A stretch of DNA of 64,000 nucleotides from Tetrahymena elliotti 4EA (lineage: Eukaryota; Ciliophora; Oligohymenophorea; Hymenostomatida; Tetrahymenidae), in the NCBI GenBank assembly GCA_000231825.2, contig JH720338.1:235339-299338 (forward strand), given 5' to 3'. The number at the start of each line of letters is the position of its first letter. Position 1 is the stretch's first letter. Both the position numbers and the translations under genes were made by a program. Positions 12,726 through 23,300 of the stretch are shown here, one piece after another. The notes under the pieces are model-generated. The model did not search any database. It saw only the letters and a program-made list of their open reading frames with translations, and was not told the DNA's origin.

Positions 12726-14464
12726 TTTATATGATAAGATTTTGAAATATTAGAAATTTGTTAGTGTCTATATAAATAATTAATTATTTGGATCCTTAAT
12801 ACATACGATCAAAGAAAGATTTTTTAAATAATTAATCTAAAAACTATTTATCAAAAATTTAACAACTAACTTAGTGTTTTGAGGTACTAAATTACTAACT
12901 TACTTCTAACAAAAAAATAATACTTTTGATGATTTTAACAAAATTAAAGTTCACAAAAAAATGAATATAAACAAAGAGATAAACAAATTATTTTGAATAT
13001 TAATTACATTTTTATATAAATCACCTATTCCAAGCGAATTTCATTAGTTTTTCCAGTTTTTTTCTTGCTCAGTGAGATTTAAAAAAAAACTTTCATTTAA
13101 AAATTCACTTTTCAAAGTGATAAATATAATATTTATGAGAAGTGTCATCAATGATGATATACATCATTCTAAATTTGAGCTTTTCTCTAAAAGTTTTCAA
13201 TCTTATTTTATATCTTTTTATGCATTTTCATCTTTATTCTAAGTAGTTTTCTCATTCTTAAAATCGTAAACGCAGCAATTGGGTTTATCTTCTTTATTTA
13301 CTAAATTCATATTTACAAATAAAAAAATGATCAATTAATGATTTGAAATGGGTTTTTCAAAGTAAAATTAAATATAAAACCTTTTTCATGATGATACTTG
13401 ATTCCAAAAATACCTAGAATAAATTATAAGATCTCGTGTCTTCTTTCCCACAGAATAGTGAAAAAGAAAAGAGGCACTAGATAGCAGGAAACTCATGCCA
13501 TTTTTTAAAACTTTTTATTATATTTTCTTAATTTTGTAAATTTAATAGGATTAAATGGATTTATATATATATTTTAAATCATCTAAATTCTTTTAGATTT
13601 AAATCTAAAAGTAAATAAACAAACAAATAAACGAAAAAGTAGGAATAAACAACAAGTGTATTTCTATTATTCTTCAGTAAAGTATTAAATGAATCAGCTT
13701 TATTTTTTATCATAATAAATCAACTTGTATTTATTTGACTTTATAATTCAATATGAATTGCGACAAAAAATTAAGTTTTAAATTATAGAGATTAAAATTT
13801 GTTTGCAAGATAATAAAATAAAATTATTATCCTAATTCTAAATTTTGCATTAATAGGTCTTTTTTAACATTTTTTTTAATCAATATAATATGTTCTGTTC
13901 TAATATATTTTGAAAAGATTGTTTCTTGGTTGAGATTTCAAATTTTCTAATTTGATCAAAAGATTTTTTTTAAGGTTTCAGTAAATAAAGTTGTTTCTTT
14001 TATAGTTTAGAAATTCCTTAAAAAGGGGGGAGCTGTTAAAAGAGCGGTATTATGATTGATTAAATGTATAAATTGTAGATTGATTTTAAATATAAAACAA
14101 ATATTTTATTAAAAAGTGAATTGAAAAGTATTAGCATGATAAAAAGATAAACCTAGTAAGAACCAAAAACCGAACAAGATAAAATAAATTTTTAAATTAT
14201 TCATGATGACTTTTTTTTAGCGAAAGGTATAAGTACAGATGAAGATAAACTTCTTATAGTAAAATATTTTTTCATACTTTTATCATTTTATGATTTTATT
14301 TTTAGAAAAACTTTGAAGGTAATTTTGACCAGAAAAATAAAGGTTATGTCTTGCAAATAAAATTTTACTCAAACCTACTTGAAATAGTATTTTTTTTATT
14401 TTTAAATTATATATTCATGGCCATCTAATTTTTGCATATTTAAAAGCTAACTAAAAAATATAAA
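12726..14464. other. Divergent intergenic region
   Basis: This stretch lies between a minus-strand and a plus-strand gene, so it should contain two promoters. It is AT-rich with an AAAC/AAAT run near 13612-13640. Apart from a 37-codon frame at 13310-13197 no coding signal is convincing. Confidence 0.45.
13197..13310 (-). CDS. Possible 37-residue peptide gene
   Basis: A short frame runs from ATG (13310-13308) to TGA (13199-13197). The peptide starts MNLVNKEDKPNCCVYDF and is hydrophilic after the CC pair, with three TAA/TAG glutamine codons. Base composition is slightly richer in G+C than the surroundings. It could be a real microprotein, one exon of an unseen gene, or chance. Evidence is weak. 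Confidence 0.25.
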
Positions 14465-17105
14465 ATGATAAATAAAATACCAAATTTTGTATTCTCAGCT
14501 TTACAGCCTATCCATAAATGCCTTAATTTTCAAATAGAAAATTAGAATAAAGAAATATTATACAATGAAAACGATGTTAAAACTCCAGACAAAGATCTTC
14601 CTAAGCAAATTCTAAAATAACTATTTAACTACCAAAAAGAAGGAATAAGATTTGGAATGATGAATAAATGTAGAATTCTTATTGCTGATGAAATGGTAAA
14701 AACTCATCTCGAAGCATTTTTAAAATGAAAATAATTTTTCATGATTTTTAAACAAACTATATATGTACTAATTATTTTTCTAATTAATTAGGGTGTTGGT
14801 AAAACAATATAAGCAATATGTCTAGCTTTTGCATATCTGAACAATCTGAGCAATAAAATGATAGTCATATGTCCCTCCTCATTAGTAATCTAACTGAAAT
14901 TAACTTAATTCAAATCATTATTTTCTATAAAAAATGAATCTATTTTAATAAACAAAAATCTAAACTATTAAAATAAATCCGAAATTAAAAAAAAATTCAC
15001 ACCACTTTATTTTCTATTTAATCTAATTATAAAAAACACTCATTTAAAGCAAAGGACTTAACGGTCAAAAACAAAATTTTATAAAATTTATTGGTTTTAA
15101 TTCATTTTCAAAAAAAGAAATTTTACTGGAAGGAAGAAATAAAGAAATGGTATAGTATAATGCTAAATGGACGCTAGATTTCCTAGGTTATTTAAATGTT
15201 TTAAGCATCTAGTGATAAAATAGAGCCTTCAACTAAAATTTTAATATGTTCTTATGATATTATTTAAAGTTCTATTGATAAAATTGAAAAATATAAGGCT
15301 TATTTAGGCATTGCTGATGAAGCTCACTACCTTAAAAATCCAGATACTAAGAGAGCTAAGGCTATCACTCCTTATTTATAGTAATTAAAACATGTTATTT
15401 TGCTGACAGGTACTCCAGCATTTGCTAAACCTTTAGAAATGTTTAGCTTAGTATCTATTTTGAGGCCAGACGTTTTTACAAATTTTCTTGATTATGGAAA
15501 GAGATACTGTAATCCAAAAAAATCTAATTTTCATAATGGTTTGGATTATTCTGGTTCATCAAATGAATTAGAGCTTCATTTCTTACTTACTAGATATATG
15601 ATGATTAGAAGATTGAAAAAAGATGTATTAAATGAACTTCCTGATAAAAAAAGAAAGAAAATTATGGTCAACACTGACAATAGTATAAAAAATTAGATAG
15701 CTTAAATTTTAAAGAAGGCTCAAGCAAAAACATTTTAATTACTAATGAACCCTAATTTATAATTTTAGAATGAGCCTGTTTCTTATTTTAATGGTAATCA
15801 TGGCAGTAATCAATTCTAATCTTTATAGATGTGCTATTAGTTAAGTGGTTTGGCTAAATAGTAATAAGTTTTAAATTATCTTGAGGAATTATTAAAATCT
15901 GTTGATAAAATTATAGTCTTTGCTGAGCATACCTAAATTCTAGACAATATTGAGAAATTCGCTAATCAACACAAAAAGAAGTATATCAGGATTGATGGCT
16001 CTGTTAGAGCAGAAGAAAGAAGTCTTCGTGTTCAATCTTTTGAAAATAATAAAAATATTTCTATTGCTATTCTATCGTTTGGAGCTGCAAGTTAGGGAAT
16101 AACACTTACATCAGCTTCAAATATTGTCTTCGCAGAAGTAAATTCAAATTATTTATTGAATCCTTTTATTAGTTTAAGTAAAAAATAAAATTCTCGACTT
16201 AAAAAAATGGAAATTTAATTAAATACAGAAGATGATAGATAATTCTTATTATCTTTAGCCTCAATAAAATTAAAATAATTTTTTCAAAAGCAAAAATTTG
16301 GAAACTCCATTATAAGATTAACCCAAAAACAAATTAAATAAGCACTTTCACTCCCTAAAATTTAAATTAAAATTACCTTTATAAGAAAAAGAAAATCTTT
16401 ATTTTAACATTTCATCTCTAAAATTATTTATTTTGTAAAAAAATATAGATGCATTGGACCCCTGCTATTATGTAACAAGCAGAAGATAGAGCTCATAGAA
16501 TTGGCTAAAAAAATCCAGTGACTTGCCATTATCTTATAGGGGAGGAAACATTAGATAATATGTTATACAAAAAGATAGAGTAAAAGCTTCAAGTTATTGG
16601 GGCAATACTGGATGGTAAGACTGTTAATTTAAAATTTGATGAAAAAAAGGATGAAAATAAAAGTAATAAAATCAGTTAAAATACAATATAGTGTTTAGAA
16701 TCTGAATAGTAATAATAAATAAAGAATCAAAAATAACCCAATCAAATTAATAATTAAATCCAAATTTAAAATAAAAATTATCATCTTTAAGAAGAAAAAA
16801 AATAGTAAGGAGGATTAAAGTAGAAGAGTATTTTAAGCTATTGCAATAAAAATGTAACAGAAAAGAGCGAAATGAATAATATTAATTTAAAAAATATCAG
16901 TGAATTAATTATTTCAAGTCAAGAAAGTGAAGTTATTGAAAAAGTTTAAGCAAATGAAAAGAAAAATATTGAAAAAAGATCTAGAAAGTAATTTGAAAAA
17001 GATAATAAGCTACTTTTAATTCAAGAGGAATCAATCAAGCCTGAGAAATAAATTAAAATTAAAACTTTTTCAAGTCAAGCCAGGAACACTATTGTGATTG
17101 ATTGA
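14465..17105 (+). CDS. SNF2-family ATPase, SMARCAL1/ZRANB3-like
   Basis: Four exons (14465..14695, 14792..14884, 15118..16137, 16449..17105) total 2001 nt and 666 residues; TGA at 17103-17105. SNF2 motifs appear in order: LFNYQKEGIRFG (Q motif), ADEMGVGKTIQ (Walker A, ~75-85, split by intron 1), CPSSL|KFYWKEEIKKW (Ia, joined across intron 2), ADEAH (Walker B, ~175), LLTGTPA (III, ~203), FGAASQGITLTSA (V), and FAEMHWTPAIMQQAEDRAHRIGQ-type motif VI rebuilt across intron 3. These are hallmarks of the SMARCAL1/ZRANB3 annealing-helicase branch, which remodels stalled replication forks in the nucleus. The HARP domain, zinc finger and HNH nuclease of animal members are absent. The last ~150 residues are Gln/Lys/Glu-rich and were partly duplicated downstream. 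Confidence 0.85.
14696..14791 (+). other. Intron 1 of the SNF2 gene
   Basis: The interval starts GTAAAAACTC and ends TTAATTAG. Removing it joins ...ADEM to GVGKT, restoring a canonical SNF2 Walker A, so this boundary is well supported. Confidence 0.85.
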
Positions 17106-18625
17106 AAAAAGAAACAAATAACAGCAAATACATTAAGAAGAATCATCTAAGCTCGAAAAATAATTTAAAATGAAACTCTCTCTCTCTACAAATAAAAATA
17201 AAAAAGCTATTGTTATTTATTAAGAAAAAATAAATTTAGGTTGTATTTGTCTCGCCTTCACCTAATTAAAATAATCTTAAAATAAATACTCTCAAAGTAT
17301 TCATAAAGTGAGTTTTCAAATAATTTCAAATCGATTTTGATGTTTATAATTTTCATTTAATAAAAGCTAAATCTTTTTTTAATCATTGAATAAATAAATG
17401 AGTTCAAAATATTTATTATCAATAAACATGATTTTGCTGATAATTCTTTAAAATAATTCTAATACAATCAAGTTTTCTCACATATTTTTAAAGTTAATTT
17501 AAATAATCAAATAAATTTTGTTTTTACAATTATTAACTAATATTTTTATTTTTATTTAAATAAAAAAATAATAAAAGATATTTCTTTTTACATTATATTA
17601 ACTTAATAAAATCTTATTCTTATATTTTAATCATTATTTCATTAAAATAGAAAATAATATCAAGATATTTATACCCTTTCAACATAATTATGTTTAAGAT
17701 TAATTTAAATAATTATAAATACAAATTTTTAGAGTTTTTAAATAATTTTAAATTGATTTTGATGTTTAATAATTTAATATAATTATTCTTATATTTTAAT
17801 CATAAAAACTTTAACAAAATAATATGAAATAAAAAAGTATGATAAAAAATATAATTGAAATATTAATATTCTTTAGAATTAAAATCAGAGAACAAATAGA
17901 ACTTCACAAAAATTAAACAATATTTTTTTTCTTGGTTATTATTTTCATTTTTGTTTATTTAAAGAGAAAAGTTTTTTTTGATAATTTTAATATTTTTTAA
18001 TAGATATTATTAATTAAAAAATAAAGCTAAATAAACTGACATAATTATATTGAAATAATTTAATTTTCAGTAGACTTTAAAGTATTTCAAAATCTTATTT
18101 TAGTACTATTATTATGATTTGAACTAGATATTTTGATTTCTAATAGCTATTGCATAAATTTAGATTTAAAAATTTGTACATATAAATATATATTATATTC
18201 ACAAAGCAAGTATCAATACTAACATAGATCTATCTATAAATCACTCAAACAAAAGAAGGAATATAGATTTCAATTGAAAAATTGTATGAAATATCTTAAA
18301 ATAATTAAAATAGTAAAGTATAAATAATCTCAAAGATAAAAATAATGTTCTCCCTTCCAAATATCTTAAATCTATTAATTAAATTAATAAAATAAGACTC
18401 TTTGTTTTAAAATTAAAAAAACAATAATGATGAAAAAAAGAATCAAAAATGCAAAGGTTTTTAATTTTTTAAAGGCTGTACAAAAAATATACAAATAAAT
18501 CTTCTCAGCTTTATAAGAATTTACAAATACAATAGCTACATTAAATTAATAAGATCTAAAATATTATAAAGTATAAAATAATAGCCCTTTTATTTCATAA
18601 TGAACATCTTTAATGAATTCTTTAC
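16900..18625 (+). repeat. Tandem duplication, copy 1 (SNF2 tail, spacer, channel fragment)
   Basis: From ~16900 in the last SNF2 exon to ~18275 the sequence matches 18981-20378 almost continuously, with small indels. Landmarks include AGGTTGTATTT at 17238 vs 19318 and AGAACAAATAGAACTTCA at 17889 vs 19989. A second block, ~18405-18625, matches two separate parts of the channel gene: the start of the FNFLKAV exon (~21225-21298) and intron sequence ~21657-21812. Copy 1 therefore holds the real SNF2 3' end followed by a gutted head of the channel gene. Confidence 0.75.
18405..18625 (+). pseudogene. Fragment of the CNBD channel gene
   Basis: The first ~75 bp match the part of the channel exon that encodes NNNDEKKNQKSKG...FNFLKAV. 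The match then breaks at AGGCTGTA and resumes in what is intron sequence of the intact gene, ending near TCTTTAATGAATTCTTTACAG. The remaining ~350 bp of channel exon are missing. No start codon, pore or CNBD is present, so it is a truncated relic. Confidence 0.6.
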
Positions 18626-18825
18626 AGTAAGGCTGGACAGTAAATTTAAATACAGTATTCGGTTGAAAATTTTTTCTAACATATCGTATTTGGCCATTTT
18701 AAAAAAATAAACTGTATTTCTCTCTACATGGTCAATAAATAAAAAAAATTTTTAACCGTTAATAAAATTTTTAGTATCTTTAACAAACAATATAATGATA
18801 TAAAGTAATTGGGGGCTAATTAAAT

Positions 18826-18844
18826 AAATATATATATATATATT
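18826..18844. repeat. (TA)n microsatellite
   Basis: About eight consecutive TA units lie in the spacer between the two duplication copies, close to where homology to either copy is lost. Confidence 0.6.
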
Positions 18845-18980
18845 TTATTAAAGCAAAATTTATCAAGTTATCATTTGGGATTTTTGACAACTTTAAATTA
18901 AAAATAAATATTAATAATATATTTTCTATTATTTAAATTGTATTTCTTGATTAATTTTTTTTTTAATTCTTTTTTTTAGA

Positions 18981-19384
18981 GTGAATAAATCATTTCAAGC
19001 CAAGAAAGTGAAATTATAGAAAAAGTTTTAGTAATTGAAAAGAAAAATATTGAAAAAAGATCCATAAAACAATTTGAAAAAGATAATAAGCTACTTTTAA
19101 TTCTAGATGAATCAATAAAGCCTGAGAAATAACTTAAAAGTAAAACTTTTTCAAGTCAAGCCACTAACACGATTTTGATTGATTAAAAAAAGAAACAAAG
19201 AAAGAAATAACAGCAAATACTTTAACAAGAATCAACTAAGTTTGAAAAAAATTTAAAACGAAATTCTCTACAAAAAAATAAAAAAGATAATGTTATTTAT
19301 TAAGAAAAAAGAAATTTAGGTTGTATTTTTCTTGTAATCAACTAATTAAAATAATCATTTACTCTCAAAGTATTAGTTAAGTGA
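18981..19384 (+). pseudogene. Duplicated SNF2 C-terminal tail, still open
   Basis: The sequence follows TTCTTTTTTTAG, which looks like a splice acceptor, and repeats the last ~70 codons of the SNF2 gene (SSQESEIIEKV, KRSIKQFEKDNKLLLI, KTFSSQA). The frame has no TGA until 19382-19384, so about 134 codons are open. Where the SNF2 gene has its TGA stop (17103), this copy has TAA (Gln), and the frame continues ~65 codons further. No ATPase motifs and no obvious start codon exist, so it is a relic or an alternative 3' exon. Divergence is mostly substitutions with the frame kept, which is unusual for a dead copy. Confidence 0.55.
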
Positions 19385-20378
19385 GTTTTCAAATAATTTC
19401 AAATCAATTTTGATGTTTAAAATGTTCATTTATTATTTAAATAAATAAATGAGAGCAAAATATTTATTATCTATAAACATGACTATTTAATTAAAATAAT
19501 TCTAATACAAACAAGTTTTTTTACTTATTATCCTTAAAATTAATTTTTTAAATAATTTAAAATAAATTTTGATTTATTTAGGTGTTTAAAATTTTAAACT
19601 AAAATTTAAATTATTTATTTATTTAAATAAATCAATGGGAAAAAGATATTTTCTCTTCACATAATTTTTTATTATTTAATTCAAATAATTCTAATAAAAA
19701 CAACAAGTTTTCTCACAAACTTAGATAATTTCAAGTCAATTTTGAAAGAGATGTTTAAAATTTTAATTTAATAAAAGCTTATTCTTGTATTCCATTTCAT
19801 TAAAATAAAAAACTGTATCAAGATTATTGATACCCTTTTAACATAATTTTGTTGAAATGATTTTAACAGATGTTTAAAATTTTAATTTAATAAAGCTTAT
19901 TCTTATAATTTAATCATAAAAATTTTAATAATAAAAATAGCAAGATAAAAATATAATTGAAATATTAATATTCTTTAGAATTATAATCAGAGAACAAATA
20001 GAACTTCAAAAAAATTAAACATAATTTTTTTCTTGGTTATTTATTTTCATTTTTGTTTATTTAAAGAGAAAAGTTTTTTTTGATAATTTTATGTTTAGTC
20101 GATATTACTAAAATAAGACTTAGAAATACTTTAAAGTCTACTGAAAATTAAATTATTTCAATATGATTATGTCAGTTTATTTAGTTTTACTTTTTAATTA
20201 CAAATATTATGATTTGAACTTATGGTTATAGATATTTTGATTTCTAATAGGGATTACATAAATTTATATTAAAAAATTTGTGTTTTTATATATTGTTTAC
20301 ACAAAGCAAGTATCAATATTAACATAAATCTATTTATAAATCGTTCAAACAAAAGTAGGAATATAGATTTCAATTGAA
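19385..20378. repeat. Duplication copy 2, intergenic portion
   Basis: The non-coding remainder of duplication copy 2 matches ~17300-18275, including the AGAACAAATAGAACTTC segment and the AAACAAAAGNAGGAATATAG segment just before the channel start codon. It should carry the promoter and 5' UTR of the channel gene. Copy 1 holds an equivalent that leads into no intact gene. Confidence 0.6.
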
Positions 20379-23300
20379 ATGGATTAAAAGATAGATATGG
20401 ATAATCAGTTTTTATAAAAAGACTCAATTCTTAGTAAAATAAAGAGTAGTTCTTGTAGAAATTCTTCATAAAATGTATTTTTGTTTTAATTTTTTTTTCT
20501 ACTTAAATGATTCAAAACATAAATAAAAGTAAAATTTAGATTTCACATCAATGACTAAAGAATTAAATATGTAAAAAACAGAATCTTAAAATTAAGGAAA
20601 TAGTAAATCCCTTTTTGTTTATAAAGCCTCCAATTTAAGGCTTTATGATATACATTTTAAGCATTTTTATTGTAATTAAATTGTCAAAATTAGAGGAAAA
20701 CCAATTATAACCTTATGACGAATAGTAAGTGAAATAGAATGATACAAAGATCTTTTAATTCTTGTTTAGAGTAAAATAATCAAACTAACATACAATATTT
20801 ATTCTTATTAAACCTTTTAAATAGAGATTTAAGAGTGCAAATGCTTTCAACTAATCATCAGAACAAAATGGAAATAGTGATGGTGTAAATAAATATATAT
20901 TATGAATGAAAGAAAGAAATTTGAATAAAGTTCGAATAATGATTTTAGGTTTTATTTAGTGATGAGAATTCTTAGATAAAGAAGACAGGAACAGATACTC
21001 CAAATAATCTATAAAATAATGTAAGTTCATAGCAGCTTGTTTAATAAAAAAAAAAAGTAGGATCAACTTTTTTAAACAAATTTAAGGTATTGAATATTTT
21101 GTTAAATATTTATAAGTTAGAATGATAAAAATATATTTAATTAAAGTCAGCTTATTATGGAAGTAATGAACAATAAACTAGTTTTGATTTACCAAATGAA
21201 TAAAAATTGTACTCTTCATTTTAAAATTAAAAAAACAATAATGATGAAAAAAAGAACCAAAAAAGCAAAGGAGTTTTTAATTTTTTAAAGGCTGTAGCCC
21301 TACTAAGATCTAAAAAAGTTGTTCCAACCAAAAAGAGAACTTAATAAGAGATCTAAAAACTGTTTAGAAAATCTTATATGATAGTACTTGCAGTTATCAG
21401 ATTGAATAAGATTTGTGAAGACATCAGAAACTTTGGAACATCTCCTAATTTATTCGATGTTGCTATCAGAAATAGAATTGCTGTTAAAAAAGTCCTTTTT
21501 CCATTATCATTTAAAGAAGAAGGACCAAAGGAAAATGAGCAAAATAAAGTCTAATTTCCTTTGATTAAACCAGATAGTAAAATACTACAAATTTGGGGAC
21601 CAATATTAGTAATTATTTATTTATTTATTTGCATTCATTCAATTTAAAAACTTAACTCAAAAAAATATTCAAATAAATTTTCTCAACTTTTTTAGAATTT
21701 ACATGAATAATAGCTGCATTAAATTCATAAGTTTCACAATATTAGAAAGATAAATTAATAATGTAAAAGAATAACCCTTCTTTATTTCATGATGAACATC
21801 TTTAATGAAATTTTTACAGCTTAAATTAGTTTAGCTAAATTAAAGAAAAAAATTTACTGATTAATTTATTGTTTTTTGGTAAATTTTAAAGAAGATATTA
21901 ATAAAGGCTTTTACAAAAATTTTGATACAAATTTAAAGAAATCAAATATTTTATTTCAAAAATTGAATAGAATTTGTTTATCTTTTATTTTGAAAATAAT
22001 GAATGAAATGTTTAATTTATTTATTGATCTATTTTAAATAACTACATTAGCTGTGCTTAGTCTTCTATTCAGCAACAACATTACCTTATAGAATAGCTTT
22101 TTAAGATGAAATTTCTGATGGATGGATGATATTTGATTATATTATTGATGGATTATTTTGGATTGACTTATTCATAAATATGTTTAGCACTTATTACGAT
22201 GATGATAACCAGTTAGTAACTTCTAGAAAAGTTGTCATAACAAATTATTTAAAATCTTGGTTTATTATTGATTTTCTTTGCTGCATTCCAATAGAGCTTT
22301 TTGTAGACTAGTTCTCATCATCGGATTCTTAATCTTCTAATAGTACCCAGAGCAGTAGCTCTTCATCATCTAATTCTTAGCAACTTAAATTTTTTAAGCT
22401 GGCAAAGATTCCTCGTTTATATAGAATTCTAAAAATAACTAAGATTATTAAAATTACTAAATATTTTGGGAATGATAATAAACTTCTTGATTTTATTTAA
22501 GTTAACAGTGGTATACTTAGATTAGTGAATCTATTTTTCTTTGTATTTGTTGCTGTTCATTTTATAGGATGTATGTGGTACTATTAGGCTAAGCTATATG
22601 ATTTCAATGAAGAAACCTGGGTTTACAGGAAACATCTTTTAAATGCTGATGATCATACATTATATCTATATAGTATTTATTTTGTTTTCTAGACAATCAC
22701 TACAGTTGGTTTTGGTGATATAAATGCATACACTAATGGTAAATTCATATTTCTTTGTTTTGATTTTTATATTTAATTTCAATATTCTCTTTGAAATGAA
22801 CATTCGAAAAAAAAGAGCAAGATAAATATTTTAATTATTTATTTATTTGATAAATAGCTGAAATTATTATGGCCATAAGTCTTATGATTTTTGGAGTTGG
22901 TTTTTATTCTTCTACAATTGGTATATTGAGTTCTGTAATACAATACATGGATTCTAAGTAAATATTATTTTCAAGAAAATCAAATGTAATGAATGAGTAC
23001 TGTAATGAAATGAAAATTTCAAATACTGTTAAAAAGTAATTAAAAGAGGCTCTATAATACACTTTAGATAGAAACAGTTTCTTTTGGGCTAATTAAAATA
23101 AAATATTTGATTAACTACCTATGAATCTCAAGTATGAAATTTGTATGAATATTTATAGAGGAGTCATGAAAAGCTTTTCATTTTTCAATTTAACCGAAGA
23201 TCAATCTTTTGTTATAAGGCTAATACCTCTACTAAGACCACTTAAATTAAATCCAGGAGATGTCATTTGGAATTAAAAAGATGTCTCAGACTCAAGTTTG

